DNA of 64,000 bases from Todiramphus chloris collaris. Its lineage: Eukaryota; Chordata; Aves; Coraciiformes; Alcedinidae. The stretch is taken from NCBI GenBank assembly GCA_025345505.1, contig JANVCC010009942.1, positions 1,334,987-1,398,986 on the forward strand. The letters are read 5' to 3'. The notes below the pieces were generated by a model. It saw nothing but the letters and a program-made list of their open reading frames with translations, had not been told where the DNA came from and made no database searches. Positions 1 to 12,300 of this stretch are shown piece by piece. A program made the position numbers and the translations under genes. Numbering within the stretch: the stretch's first letter is position 1; every line of letters begins with the position of its first letter.

Positions 1-622
1 TCCACACTGCACTGGAGAAAGGTGGAGCTCCAGAATACCTGCAATACATTGTGTGACATCATTGTGCGGCGTAACACACAAGTTTTTGAGAAAGGTAAGA
101 AAATAATTGAAATCCTTTTAGATGCTGGTTTTTCCATAGAAAGAAGCAAGGTCAAGGGACCTGCACAAGAGATCCAGTTTTTGTGAATCAAATGGCAAGA
201 TGGGTATCACCAGACTCCTATGGATGTGGTTAACAGAGTAACAGCAATGTCCCCATCAACTAACAAAAAGGAAACACAAGCCTTTGTAGGTGCTGTGGGT
301 TTTTGGAGAATGCACATTCCTGGTTACAGTCAGATTCTAAAACCTCTCTATGAAGTGACTCGAAAGAAGAACAATTTTAATTGGGGTCCTGAACAAAAAC
401 AGGCCTTTGAGCAGATCAAACAACAGATTGTATATGCAGTATCCCTTGGGCCAGTCCAAACAGGACAGGACATTAAAAATGTGCTCTATACTGCAGCTGG
501 GAATAATGGTCCTACCTGGAGCCTCTGGCAGAAAGCACTAGGGGAAACTCGAGGTCAACCCCTAGGATTTTGGAGTCGAGGATACAAAGGCTCCGAGGCC
601 AACTATACTGCAACCCTCTGGA
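1..622 (+). pseudogene. Broken ERV-L-like pol (RT/RNase H) reading frame
   Basis: A remnant of retroviral pol, which once copied genomic RNA into DNA. It is defective: a nonsense codon at 184-186 splits the frame, the right end departs from RNase H sequence, and the RT active-site part would lie left of the window. No gag, protease, integrase or LTR is linked in phase with it here. Confidence 0.7.
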
Positions 623-690
623 ATTCCTGGGAATGGTATTTTTATCTGACAGCATGCCACTGCCTCCCTGCTTGATGGTCTTTAGAATAA
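1..690 (+). mobile_element. ERV-L-like (class III) endogenous retrovirus fragment, pol region
   Basis: The first ~620 bases read in one frame as the C-terminal part of a retroviral reverse transcriptase and the start of RNase H. Family-typical short blocks are KKETQAF, GFWRMHI, WGPEQKQAF and a later GFWSRGYKGSEANYT. The WSLWQ...GFWS layout is that of ERV-L type pol. One in-frame TGA lies at 184-186. Homology fades after about 620, where the protein should continue into RNase H, so the element is truncated or deleted there. The left end runs off the window. Confidence 0.75.
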
Positions 691-1451
691 AAAAGCCTGT
701 TCTTTGCCTTAGTATTTCTGATGCATGTCATACGCATGCTGAGCTAAAGCACCATGGAAAACAACAGTGGATTTTACACTGTTCTACAAGAAAACCATTT
801 TTAAAAAGAAAAAAAGAGCAAGAATCCACACCCTACATAATTCTTGCTTGAACATTCATAACCTGACTCTGTGGAATAACAACCAGACATTTAACAAAGG
901 CAACATAATACTCCCATATCCTAAAAATCATGGTGATGGAATTACAAATATTGTAAAATTTCTGCTCTGTAATTAATGACAAAGAAAAGTCAACTGAGGC
1001 AAGAGGGACAACATGGTATTTTCATTTATTTTCTGCAATATCAAAAGAAGGGTAGCTTTAGCAACAGAACAAGAATAAAACATTCCCAAGCCTCTACAAG
1101 TAGCCTTAGCAATGTTGTATAGTTCCCTCCCCACATCCCCATGCCAATCCTCTATCAAATTCTTGAGCTTAAACACAAATCAACTTATATAGGCACACCC
1201 AGGATATGTCAATACATGTACAAGTGCTAAGTCAAATCAATCAAGTCATCAAGAGCAAAATATTTAAAGCAAACCAAGTTGTTTGAGTTTCTTGGTAAAG
1301 GTTTGTTAGATACTAAGTTACTATGTGCACCCTTTCTCTTCCTCATCTCAGTTTAGTCAGTGCTGTTCTAAGTAACAAAGATTGTAAGAAACTATGGTGT
1401 TTCCATTGAAAGCAAATGCAAAATCCTTCAAAAGAAGATGATTTACTCAGT
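691..1451. other. Unassigned AT-rich stretch
   Basis: Non-coding sequence between two ERV-derived blocks. It may include the 3' part of the ERV-L-like element at 1-690, but no diagnostic motif, LTR end or tail was recognised. Short open frames here look random. Confidence 0.4.
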
Positions 1452-2290
1452 TGTTGTGATTTGAGCCCACCCAGCTGGCAGCAAAACACTATGAAGCCCC
1501 TCACTCACTCCTACCCCCTTCCAGTGGGATGGGGAGGACAAAATAAAACAAAAGGCTCAAGGGTTGCAACAAAGGACAGGGAGGGCTCACTCATCAATTA
1601 TGGTCATGGCCAAAAGACAGCCCTGAGCTGGGGAAACAAAATCAATTTAATTCAAACAAAACCACGACTAATCACTAATTTAATAGAATAGTATACTGAA
1701 AAATACAACTCAATCTTAAATATATCCCTTCTCCCCACTTGCCTTTCTTCCTGGGCCCAGCTCTGATACCTCCTTGCCCACAGTAGGGCAGGGAATGGGG
1801 GTTGCAGCCTGTCCCAGTCCATTCCATGTTTTTTCTGCTTCTCCTTTGTCCTTGAGGGAAAACTCGCTGTGGGCCTCCCCTGTGGAAACAAGGCATCCCT
1901 CCTACAGGAAACAGTCCCCCATTAACTCCTCCTAATAGCATGGGTCCCTTCCACAGGCTCTAGTACTTCCAGCTATGGACTGCTCCTGCACAGGCTTCCC
2001 TCAGAGTCACAGATTTCTTTGACGTGGGGTTCCAACGTGGGGTCCTCCACAGGCTGCAAAGAGGATTCTTTGCCACCATTGATCTCTAAGGGCTGCAAGG
2101 GCTTAGCCTGCCATCTCATCACAGATCAAATGGGAATGACTCTGCTGATGTGCCTCCCCAGATCCTTCCTCACTGACCTGGGTGTGTGCATGGTTGTCTC
2201 TACCAAATCACACTGTTCTCCAGAACAAGAGAGCTCCAAAAAAAGAGAAACATTCTCAGTAGGGCTTTTTTTCCCTTCATTATATGTTAT
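1452..2290 (-). mobile_element. Antisense ERV-L-type LTR-related block
   Basis: The left edge, TGTTGTGATT at 1452, followed by a CTCACTCACTCC block and GGATGGGG, is the reverse complement of the 3' end of the LTR at 53916-54505, so this is an LTR end in minus orientation. It continues into GC-richer sequence with loosely repeated CCACAGGCTGCAAAG / TGGGGTTCCAACGTGGGGTCC-type units around 1940-2110, a pattern I associate with bird ERV-L LTR/internal sequence. The right boundary is uncertain and no U3 start or target duplication was found. Confidence 0.55.
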
Positions 2291-4194
2291 TGCAGAGATG
2301 TGGATTGGCTAGGTGTTGGCCAGAGATGTGTCTGACTTGGAGCCAGGGGAGCTTCTTGAAACTTCCAACAGGAACACATGCTCTTACTACCAACAACCTA
2401 TGTCCCCTGGCACAAACCCAACACACCAGCATTCTTTTGGGACAAGAAATTACAGAACATAAGGCTGATGCAATACTGTAGATATTAAATCTTGCATGTA
2501 GATAAACAATATTCAGAATATATGCAAATGACAACCAATCAAGGTGAGCATGGGATCTTCACAGAAACTGTTATTAATTAATGAAAAGCATTAAAAGGAA
2601 GGGAAGGCTTTCTTGCCTCTGTTACAGTCAATTTCCACACTTAAGTATTGGTGAATAATTTCAGCTAATAGGTCTCAAAATATTTATTTTCTGTTTGGGA
2701 GTGCTCCACGTTGCACTGGTTGAAGACAGATGTACAGACATAGAAACAACTCCCGAGTCACACACATACACGGATGCAACCATGTTGGGTTGGATCCTCC
2801 ATTCAGCTAGCTGGATTTTACTCTCCGACAGTGGTCACTGACAGATGCTGATGGAAAAAGTGAAAATAATCCTTCAAGAATAGAATGGCATTTCTCTCAC
2901 TATTTCCTATCAAACTATGGTGAGCTGAATTCATGGTTCAACTGACATCATCATTGTGTTGAATTGCTCTCAATAGATTTTTATCATAGCATTTTGCCTA
3001 ATCATATTTTGAACTCATATTTACTCTGGCATCCACATAAAAATCTTCACTGTGTATTCTCTGAAAAAATACTTTGAAACCTGCTGCCTGATCATTTCAC
3101 TGAGTGACCTTGTCCTTATATAAGAAACAGCAAGTGACTTTTCCTTATTCACATTTCCTCTGCTGTTCACAGTTGTATATCTTTTCTCACAGACCCAATT
3201 TTTTTTCAAAAATTATGCATCCTAGTCTATCCAAGCACTCCTTGCTGTTCTCACTACTTCTTTTTCAATAGTTCTTAACTATCTGAGTATCTTTTTGATT
3301 CCTCCTTATCACTAGATAATGACAATGATTGTTAGAACCCTGTCTTTAGAGGTGTTATTTAAGATTCACTGATAGGTATGGATACCTGAAGCTGTTTTAT
3401 TCCCTTATGTATTCATTTTTTTTTATTGTCAATGAACTTTCTTTAACATGTTGCCTCCCATCAAATCAGTATTTCATGAAAGCTTAGTCTTTTTAGGAGC
3501 TCTTAACAAAGTATGCTGTAAAAACCTATTTTGAAATCCATATATATAAATGGAACTGGATCATCTTTACTCATTTGCTGACTCCTTAAAAAACCCAAAC
3601 AACCGAAAAAACCACACATACAAAGCAATTAAAAACAACCAAAGAAACAGAACCATAAAATCCCACAAACATAATAAAAAACCCTGCCAACCTCTAACCA
3701 GTTCTGAAGCATGTTTTCTTATGTAAAAGCCCATTTCACACTTCTCTATTTTTTCATATGTACTAAAATGTTTACTTGAATCCCTAAAGTTTCTGGAGTT
3801 TGTTCAGTACAGAAATCTTGCTTACAGTTCTCTGGATTCTCCTCCTCTGTCCACAAACAGTTCTTTTAAAAACACAGCATCATGTTTGACATCTGGTGTT
3901 TTGGAAATAACACTGATCTCACTGATAGAAGTAAGTAATAGTTTTATCATTTCATATTTGAGTTATTTTAGAAATCCCAGGGGAATAACATCTGAACCTG
4001 GGAACTTGCTACTATCCTTAGTGTATATTAAATATATAATATATTATATAAATTAAGATGATTTAAGAATTTTAAATTTTTTGTAGACATATTGGTCTAT
4101 GCTTGAAGCAAGCCTTGAACCCAAAACTTGTGAACAAAAACTCTGGTGCAAAACATAACTTAAGTTATTTTTTAGTAAAATGTAGTAGAAAAAT
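2291..4194. other. AT-rich intronic sequence, no gene seen
   Basis: No coding frame, LTR or CR1 signature was recognised. It contains A-rich and T-rich runs (about 3410-3425, 3590-3680) and an AT-rich patch at 4018-4080. Confidence 0.5.
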
Positions 4195-4446
4195 TGTGGT
4201 AGTATAGGGATGTGGCGATGCTCACGTGCTTCATTATCTCATGAAGATCACATGCTGTAATGGAAAAGCAGAAACCAGGTAGGATACCACCCACGAAGGG
4301 CTGGCTCTGTTACTGGTATATAAGTGCCTGTAGCCTTTAATAAAACGCCGTTTTGCCTTCTTCTCTATGAGAGTCTGAGTCTGACAATGGACCCTTGGTG
4401 TCTCCCGGGATTTCCGCACTAAGGATAGGACACGTTAATCACAACA
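4195..4446 (+). repeat. 5' LTR of the miniature ERV
   Basis: Begins TGTGGTAG and ends ...CACAACA, two bases before the primer site. It contains a TATATAA box near 4317-4323 and an AATAAAA polyadenylation signal near 4340, in the order U3-R-U5. About 252 bp, short like alpharetroviral LTRs. The start is inferred from the TG dinucleotide and the possible target duplication; another TG at 4211 cannot be excluded. Confidence 0.65.
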
Positions 4447-4448
4447 AG

Positions 4449-4466
4449 TGGTGACCCTGATGTAAT
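4449..4466 (+). other. tRNA-Trp-type primer-binding site
   Basis: TGGTGACCCTGATGTAAT lies two bases after the LTR end. It agrees with the tRNA-Trp 3'-end complement used by avian sarcoma/leukosis-type retroviruses except for a few changes that look like C-to-T transitions. Confidence 0.7.
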
Positions 4467-4522
4467 CAGAACGTGATCCGCAGAGGCAGTGCGCTGGACG
4501 ACGCTGAACCTCTGGAGGGGCG

Positions 4523-5136
4523 ATGAAGCCGGAAAAGGATGTCGACATTGACTTAGTGGTACAGATATTGAAAGAATGTGTAAAGGAGGCGGGGGTGAAA
4601 TGCCCGCGAAAGGATATTCAGGGAATCATCCTATGGATAAAGGGGAGAGGGTTGATTATTAACCCGCGAGATATTATGTTTGTGAATTGTGGGAAATATT
4701 TGAAAGGGAAATTTGGGAATCTGAGAAAACTGGGCACGATGGTGTGGGGTTCCACCTGGGTAAGATACGTCGTGCTATGAGTAAAAAACATGAAGAGGCT
4801 CAAATATGGGCAGCGGCAAGAGCATCTCTATTTGGTGTGGAGCGTCCTCAGCTCCCGGGAATGGATCGGGAAATGCAAGTGGGCACTTCAATAGCAGGGG
4901 GCTCTACATCTCCTAGTCCTCCTCCTAGCCCACTATCAGACAGCCCACTGCCAGAAAAAAGGTCAGAACGTTATCCGGTAGAAGATAAGAACGTAAAATG
5001 GGAACACGAGCACTTATACCCGGCAGATGAATTGATGGATTTAGTGCAGAAATTTACGGTTGCGGAGAGTGAGCAGCCGGGGCAGGATAGGGTGGAGGAG
5101 AGTGATGTGTGGGATGGAGAGCATAAAAAACAGCCG
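4523..5136 (+). pseudogene. Truncated, frameshifted ERV gag (matrix region)
   Basis: An ATG at 4523 opens a frame with matrix-like composition (residues 1-50: PEKDVDIDLVVQILKEC, then GRGLIINPRDI). Around 4670-4690 the homologous-looking sequence moves to another frame. That frame runs through a Pro/Ser-rich linker (near 4905-4945) and an acidic tail until the LTR stump at 5137 interrupts it. Gag would normally build the virion shell; here capsid and nucleocapsid are absent, so no functional product is expected. Assignment rests on position after the primer site and the general matrix-like pattern. Confidence 0.6.
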
Positions 5137-5289
5137 GCACTGAGGATAGGACACGTTAATCACAACAAAAAACATTGTTTTAGTTTTCTGCTGTTGTTTT
5201 GGCTTCTTTGAATGCTCTTATCCCTCAATCATTTATTAGCTTATGTACCAAATGTACAAATGTACAAACATGGAGTTCTTTCCAAAATA

Positions 5290-7560
5290 AATTATAAAGC
5301 AGGCTAAAAAAAGCCCATTAGTGATGGACCTTGTTCTCACCAACAAGGAGGAGCTGGTGCATAAAGTAAGGCTCAGGGGCAGACATGGCTGCAGTGACCA
5401 CAAAATGGTGGACTTCAAGATCCTTAGGGCAACAAGGAAGGTATGCAGCAAGCTCACTACCCTGGACCTCAGGAGAGCAGACTTTGACCTCTTCAGGGAT
5501 CTGCTTGGTAGAGTACCATGGGCTAAAGCCCTGCAGGGGAGAGGGTCCTAATAAAGCCTGTTCAGGATTCAAGGACTACCTCCTCTATGTCTAGCAGCAA
5601 CGCATCCCAGTAAACAGGTAGGCAGACAAGAATGCCAGGAGTGCATGGATGAACAAGGAGCTCCTGGACACACCTAGATGCAAAAAGAAACTCTACAGAG
5701 AGTAGAAGGAGGGACAGGTAGCCTAGGAGGACTACCAAGAAGTTATCCAAGCAGGTTAGGAAGCTAAAGCCCACACAGAATTAAATCTCGCCAGGGACTT
5801 CAAGGGTGACAAGAAAACCTTCTACTGCTTCTTTTTTGTTTTGCTTTTTTTTTTTTTTTTCCCTGTGATAAAAGGAAGGCTATGGAAGATGTGGGTCCTC
5901 TGAAGAAGGAAATAGGAGACCTGGTCACAAAGGATACAGAGAAGGCTGAGGTACTCAATGACTTCTTTGCCTCAGTCTTTACTGTCAAAGAGAGAGAAGG
6001 CAGGGACTGGAAGAAAGAAGATCTGCCCAGTGTAAGCGAAGACCAGGTTCAAGAACATCTAAAGAACCTGAAAGTATACAAGTCCATGGGAGCCAATGAG
6101 ATCCATCCACAGGTCCTCAGGGAACTTGTGGATGAAGTTCCTAAGCCACTTTCCATCATATTTTAAAAGTCATGGCAGTCTGTTGAAGTTCCCACTGACT
6201 TGAAAATGGGGAATATAACAATCATTTTCAAAAAGGAAAAAAAGGAAGACCAAGGAAACTTCAAGCCCATCAGTGTCACCTCTGTGCCCAGCAAGATCAT
6301 GGATCAGATCCTCCCGAAGGCTCTGCTATGGAACATGGAAAATGAGGAGGTGATTGGTGGCAACTAACTTGGCTTCACCACGGGCAAATCATGCTTGACA
6401 AATTTGGTGGCCCTAAAACAAGGTTACAGTGTCAGCCAAAAAGGGAAGAGCAACTATTTACCTGGACTTTTGCAAAGTGTTTGACACTGTCCCACATGAC
6501 ATCCTGATCTCTAAAGTGGAGAGACATGGATTTGATGGATGGACCACTTGGTGGGTAAAATATTGGTTGGATGGTGGCACTCAAAGAGTTGTGGCCAATG
6601 GATTGATGTCCAAGTGAAGACCAATGATGAGCAGTGCTCCTCAGGGATCAGTATGGGGACTAATGCTATTTAAGATCTTTCTTGGTGACACGGACAGTGG
6701 GATCAAGTTAAATTTGTGGACAACACCAAGCTGTGTGGTGCAGTTGACATGCTGGATGGAAGGGATGCCATCCAGAGGGACCTGGAGGCTTGAGAGGTGG
6801 GCCCATGCCAGCTCCATGAAGATCAACAAGGCCAAGTGCAAAGTCCTGCACCTGGGTCAGGACATTTCCAAGCACAAATGCAGGCTGGGTGACAAGTGGA
6901 TTGATATCAGTCCTGAGGTGAAAGACTTGGGGGTGCTGGTTGATGAAAAGCTTAATATGAGTCACCAATGTGTTCTCACAGCCCAGAAAGCCAACTGTGT
7001 CCTGGGTTGCATCAAAAGAATTGTGGCCATCGGGTCGAGGAAGGTGATTCTGCCCCTCTATTCCTCTCTCATGAGGCCCCAACTGGAGTACTGCATCCAT
7101 CTCTGGAGTTCCCAGTACAAAAGGGACATGGACCTGTTGGAGTAGGTCCAGAGGAGAGGCACAAATACGATCACAAGGCTGGAACACCTATCCTACAAGG
7201 ACAGGCTGGGAGAACTAGGGTTGTTCAGCCTGGAGAAGAGAAGGCCCTGGGGACACATGATTATGGCCTTCAGGTATCTGAAGGGGGCCTACAAGAAAGC
7301 TGGGTAGGGAATTTTTATGAGGGATTTTAGTGATAGGACAATGGAAAAGGGTGGATTCAGATTAGAAGTTGTGAAGAAGTTCTTCACTATGAGGGTGGTG
7401 AGGCACTGGACAGGTTGCCCAGGGAAGCTGTAGATGCCCCAACACTGGATGTGTTCAAGACCAGGTTGGATGGGACTTTGAGCAACCTGGTCTAGGGGAA
7501 GGTGTCCCTGCTCATGGTTGGTCCCTTACAACCCAAACCATTCTATGATGATAGATTCTA
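5290..7560 (+). mobile_element. CR1 LINE copy, 5'-truncated (endonuclease end through 3' UTR)
   Basis: Starts in the ORF2 endonuclease domain (LVLTNKEELV ... GCSDHKMVDF, 5321-5430), continues through reverse transcriptase ([16 protein letters not shown] near 6450-6500) and the C-terminal region, and ends in the CR1 3' UTR with CATTCTATGATGATAGATTCTA. Many stops and frameshifts. The polymerase motif reads FVDN instead of FADD at 6713-6724. A T-rich run sits at 5829-5861. Confidence 0.9.
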
Positions 7561-7565
7561 CCTCT

Positions 7566-8391
7566 GCGAATATGCATCTGTGGATCCTGAGGGAACTCAA
7601 TTGCCAAGACACTCTTCATTGTATTTGAGAAGCTGTGGCAGTCTGATGAAGTTCACAGTGACCTGAAAAAGGGAAACATAACCCTCCAGAAAAGGGAAAA
7701 AAGGAAGACCTGATGAACTATAAGTTGGTCAGTGTCACCTCTGTGTCTGGCAAATTATGGAGCAGATCCTCCTGGAAACTATGGCACATGAAAAATAAGG
7801 ATGTGATTACTGACACAGCTTCACTACGGCAAATGTGAAAGGAATTTGTTGAGTGAGGTGATTCTCCCTGTTTGCTCTGGTCTCATGGGACCCCCACCTG
7901 TAGTACTGTGCCTAGCTCTGGAGCCCCAAAACAAGGACCTGGACTTGTTGAAGCAGGCCCAAAGAAGGGCCACAAAGACAATCAGAGGGCTGGAACACCT
8001 CTCCTACCAGGACTGACTGAGAGAATTGGTGCTGTTCAACCTGAAGAAGACTCCAGGAAGACATTATAGAAACCTTCCAATACTTGAAGGAGGCCTATGA
8101 GAAAGCTGGGAAGGGACTTTTTACAAGGGCTTATAGTGACCGGACAAGGGTAACGGCTTTAAATTGGAAGAGGATAGGTTTATACTAGATGTGAGGAATA
8201 AGTTCTTCACTGTGAGGGTGGTGAGACAGGTTGCTCAGGGAGTCTGTGGATGCCCCATACCTCAAAATGTTCAAGGCCAGGTTGCATGGGGCTTTGAGCA
8301 ACATTATCTAGTGGAAGGTATTACATCAGGGGGCTTTGAACTTGGTAATCTTTAACATACCTTTCAATCCAAATCATTCTCTGATTCTACA
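7566..8391 (+). mobile_element. CR1 LINE copy, 5'-truncated with internal deletions
   Basis: Abuts the previous copy. It restarts in RT-region sequence (CTGAGGGAACTCAATTGCC), jumps to the ORF2 C-terminal region near 7840 (WSHGTPTCSTV / LVEAGPKKGHKDNQRAG), and ends with a CR1 tail, CATTCTCTGATTCTAC. No open frame of useful length. Confidence 0.85.
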
Positions 8392-9129
8392 TAAAGAAAG
8401 AAAAAATGACTGAACATTTTGTGTTCACTGAAAAGTATTAAGGCAGCAAATAATAAAGGTAAAAAAAAAAAAAAGCATATGCTTGCCATGACTTCATACT
8501 TCCAATAGATATAATTTAGTTGCTATGTTGCACTGACCTTACTATTCTGCTCCATATACTTATACTTCTTGCTTCTCCTCCCTTTCCTACAGAAAGAATT
8601 TTTAATGAAAAATAAAGGAAAGCCAACTTCCCACTGCGTTAACTGAAGCTGTATGATTTAAAGCATCTAAACATTCCAGCACAGACCTGTGGACATGACT
8701 CACACACACTGGCTGCTCACACAGCTAGAGAACCAAGAGTCTCCTTCCCTGTAACTGAAGGCCTTCTCACAAATCTCAGCACATTTGATCCCATCCTAAT
8801 TATCCCTCCTGATAAACTGTGCTGGACTAATAGGTGGCTCAGAAAAGTCATATGAAGAGCCAATCAAGACAATCCATAAACTGAACCTGTCAAGCACATA
8901 TCAGAGGACTTAATTTATCTTGTCTGTGTCCAGTTGTAATACATGCTGCCACTATATTGACCAGATCTTAAAGTGTTGTGATTACTTTTACAGTAATACA
9001 GAATTTGACTAAAGTGTATATGAATTCTTGGCAACAAAGCTTTGAAACACTTGTTTCTTTTAAGTTTCTATGTTTGTTTCCTATAGACTGTAGACTGATA
9101 CTGTCTATAGACCTGAGATTCATCCAGGC
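8392..9129. other. AT-rich intronic sequence, no gene seen
   Basis: Contains a poly-A run at about 8461-8474 just after the CR1 tail. Nothing else recognised. Confidence 0.5.
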
Positions 9130-9375
9130 TAGACTCACAGGATGTTAAGGGCTGGAAGGGACCTCAAAAGATCATCTAGTCCAACCCCTCTGCCAGAGCA
9201 GGACTACCTAAACCAGGTCACATAGGAACACATCCAGGTGGGTTTTAAATGTCTACAGAGAAGGAGACTTCACAACCCCCCTGGGCAGCCTGTTCCAGAG
9301 CTCCGTGACCCTCACAGTGAAAAAGTTTTTCCTTATGTTTCTTGAAACCTCTTATGCTCCATTAACTAGTATTAA
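9130..9375 (-). mobile_element. CR1 LINE 3'-end fragment, antisense
   Basis: Reads CACAGGATGTTAAGGGCTGG, AGGGACCTCAAAAGATCATC and CAGCCTGTTCCAGAGCTC in order, the reverse complement of a CR1 3' end and ORF2 C-terminus. Only about 250 bases remain. Confidence 0.85.
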
Positions 9376-12300
9376 TTTCAGTTCCAGGCAAGACTAGCTG
9401 TAACACTCTGAAGCTACAAGTTATTCAGAAATTTCTCCAGCAGAAATTAAGACCCCATGCAGCTCTGCCACTTGAAACCTCCTATTTCAACTCACTCAAT
9501 GTTGGATTTTTCCCTCTCAAAAGTCCTAATGTTAGCAGTTTATCTTTGAAGTGTTAAAATGAATTTGGTATTATAGCTGGGGAAGGATAAAGAAGAAATG
9601 TAAGGAGAGAAGGACTCAGAAAATGGCAGAGGTTTATGGCTAGTGATGAACTCTGAGATGAAAGAAAGATTGGCAAATTTTCCATTACGCTCTTGTAAAC
9701 AAAGCCAAGTTATATAACCACATTTCTGAACACAGTGCATGTAAACTTATTAAAAACAAATTTAAAAACCCCAAACCTATTAAGTCATGTCTTCCTGAAC
9801 ACAACTGATACAGACAAAAGACATTTAAATAAATGGTTCCATCAGTTTCTTAATCACTCCCTAGTCAATGTCCCATTTCATACACAATTTTCATGAAAAT
9901 TTTTATACAAGACATGGTTTCCAGAATACACAATGGTCCAACTTTTCTAGAAAGAGATTCTTAAAGAGCTCTTAAAGGCTTAGATACTACATCACCTCTT
10001 TCAATCACAAGTAGTTAAATGCCTTTTACATAATATACCATTGCCTCACTGTGTAAATGGACATGTATGTGGACACTGTGTCTTATAATTGTATACTTCA
10101 TCACATAACAAATAAATGAAGGCATTTTGACACTTCACAACCAGGCCACTTATGCAGTCCTTACAAGGCTGAATATTCCTGCCTCATGACTAAAAATCAT
10201 AACTCAGTTATTCATGTGAAAGGATAATCATTACAGGCTACAGAAAATGCATTTTGGTGTCAACAGTTCTACATCCCAGGCCCATTACAGGGGGAGAGCT
10301 ATGTGTCTTATGAAAGAAATGGGGAAAGAACCAAATTTCCAGAAAAATTCATCTATCTGCCAGCCACTTCTTGACTGTATCTGAATGCCATTTCAAAGTC
10401 TCAGAATCAGGGAGTTAGGTGCAATCTAAGTGAGTTGTTCTGGTGCACTGGATCTATGGTGACTGTATTTGGCATTACTGAAACACACAGCAATATCTTT
10501 AGTATTACACATTCAGTTTTTATGCTTTCTATACATATAAACGTCTAATCATAAGAAAAACATAGGAAAACAAAATTTATAAAATGTGGTATTTTGCAAA
10601 GTCAGAATAGCTTTCCAACTTATTTGTGGTGTGAATAAAATCAGGTTATTAAAGTTTTTACTGCCTGTGTGAATGATGACCTGAACAAGGCAGATGTATA
10701 CACTAATTCAATGACAATTCTTAAAGTACAACAGATTAAATTAGAAATACATGAAAATTGGATCACTAACAGAGAAGGACATAACTATGGTGGAGCAAAC
10801 TATATTCACTAAACCAGAATGAATCCTCCATAGTACAGTGTTCTGGACTATGCTTACAACTACTCCATTTTCAAAAGCAGGTTTTTTTTTTTTTTTCCTA
10901 TTAGCTGCCTAAAATAGATTACATAATATGGAATTAAAACCACTATACTGCCTATATAGACAAAACATCTAGAAACCACATGCCTATCACACAGCATCTC
11001 AGTTATCTAAATAGATAACCATATCAGTATCAGTAACTACAGACTTGATGGGATTTGTCAGTACTGCTTCTGCTGCCCTTAATGTGCCTGGTAAGTCTAA
11101 TCTCATAAATTATTTATGATTATTATTATTATTGTTTTTTCTTCTCCTCTTATGAAATACTATTCTTCTTTGCAGGTCCTCAGGTAATTTATTGTAACTT
11201 CCTGCTTGACTGTCTACTTCTCTACTTGCTGAAAAAAAGTATACTGCTAAGATGAGCTAGTCTTACAAATAATTTAGAAATAACTACAGTATTTTGTAGA
11301 CCAGTATTTCACCTATTTTGGAAAAAACAAAGCATTTCCTATACCCCATGTCATGCTGAAAAAGATACTTTATCCAAACTCAGAACTTCCTCAAGCTCAC
11401 TAGAAGAAGTGCATTTAAACAAAATTCTACTTCTTAATACTATGCCAGCCTTTTCTCTTTCATGTTGCCCAAACCTGTTTGTTCACTTCATCTGAGTGCC
11501 TTTTAACACCCTTCCCTGTCATCTTAAGCTGCCTACAATAACTGTCATAACATATTCATAACCACATATGATTATTTCCCTATGTAAACTTCCACAAATT
11601 CTTATTTGTTTTCATTTTGCAGTGTAAATCAGCTTTTTCTCTAAGTATAAAGGCATACTTGTTTTCACTCATCCTTTACAAAGCTAAACATAATATTTTA
11701 CCAAGGGCACATTTTAGCTACACAAATACAAACACAGTCAAGATTTAGGCACACATGTATACAATGTGCAATGCACATAGCAAGTCACATAGCTATGGTG
11801 TAAATCTAATTTCAGACAAATGAAGATAAACTTGAACAGCAAATCCATTTCCCACTTAGAATGGGTAACTTGCTTTCTTTGAACATATATCATTGCCCTC
11901 CTTTCTAAATATTGTATTTTTAATTGGAAAATAATGGGGAAAAAATTCTCACAGTAAAAACCAGAATACATCAATATCTCAGGACCAAAGCAAATAGGAA
12001 TGTACTATTGAGTAACAATAATCTCATATGCAACATTTTTTCTTGAAGAATAAATTAATTAATTAAATTATGCTGCTGTTTTACAGAAGACAGATGCAAC
12101 AAAATGAATGTCTTTTATAGGTTTGATCACAGAAATTATTGTTACCAAAAAAGTAGTACTAGTGAATCATTTAACGAGAGGTTCCCTTTCCATCTTTCCT
12201 CTTTTTATTTAGCAACTGCTTCAATAAAAATTACTCTTTCATATACAATATCTATTCCTATCATTCTTCTCTATCATGTTTGTCTTAATTTGAGCACTGT

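Larger units (their letters stand above)
4195..5167 (+). mobile_element. Miniature class II / alpharetrovirus-like ERV with internal deletion
   Basis: Order seen: 5' LTR (4195-4446), two-base spacer, primer-binding site (4449-4466), leader, broken gag (from 4523), then directly a 31-base copy of the LTR 3' end (5137-5167, one mismatch to 4416-4446). The rest of gag, all of pol and env, and nearly all of the second LTR are missing. Flanking bases AAAAAT (4189-4194) and AAAAAC (5168-5173) could be a 6-bp target duplication with one change, the size typical of alpharetroviruses. Confidence 0.75.

Noticed and set aside
6708..7187. 159-codon minus-strand frame inside a CR1
   Set aside because: Antisense shadow of CR1 ORF2.
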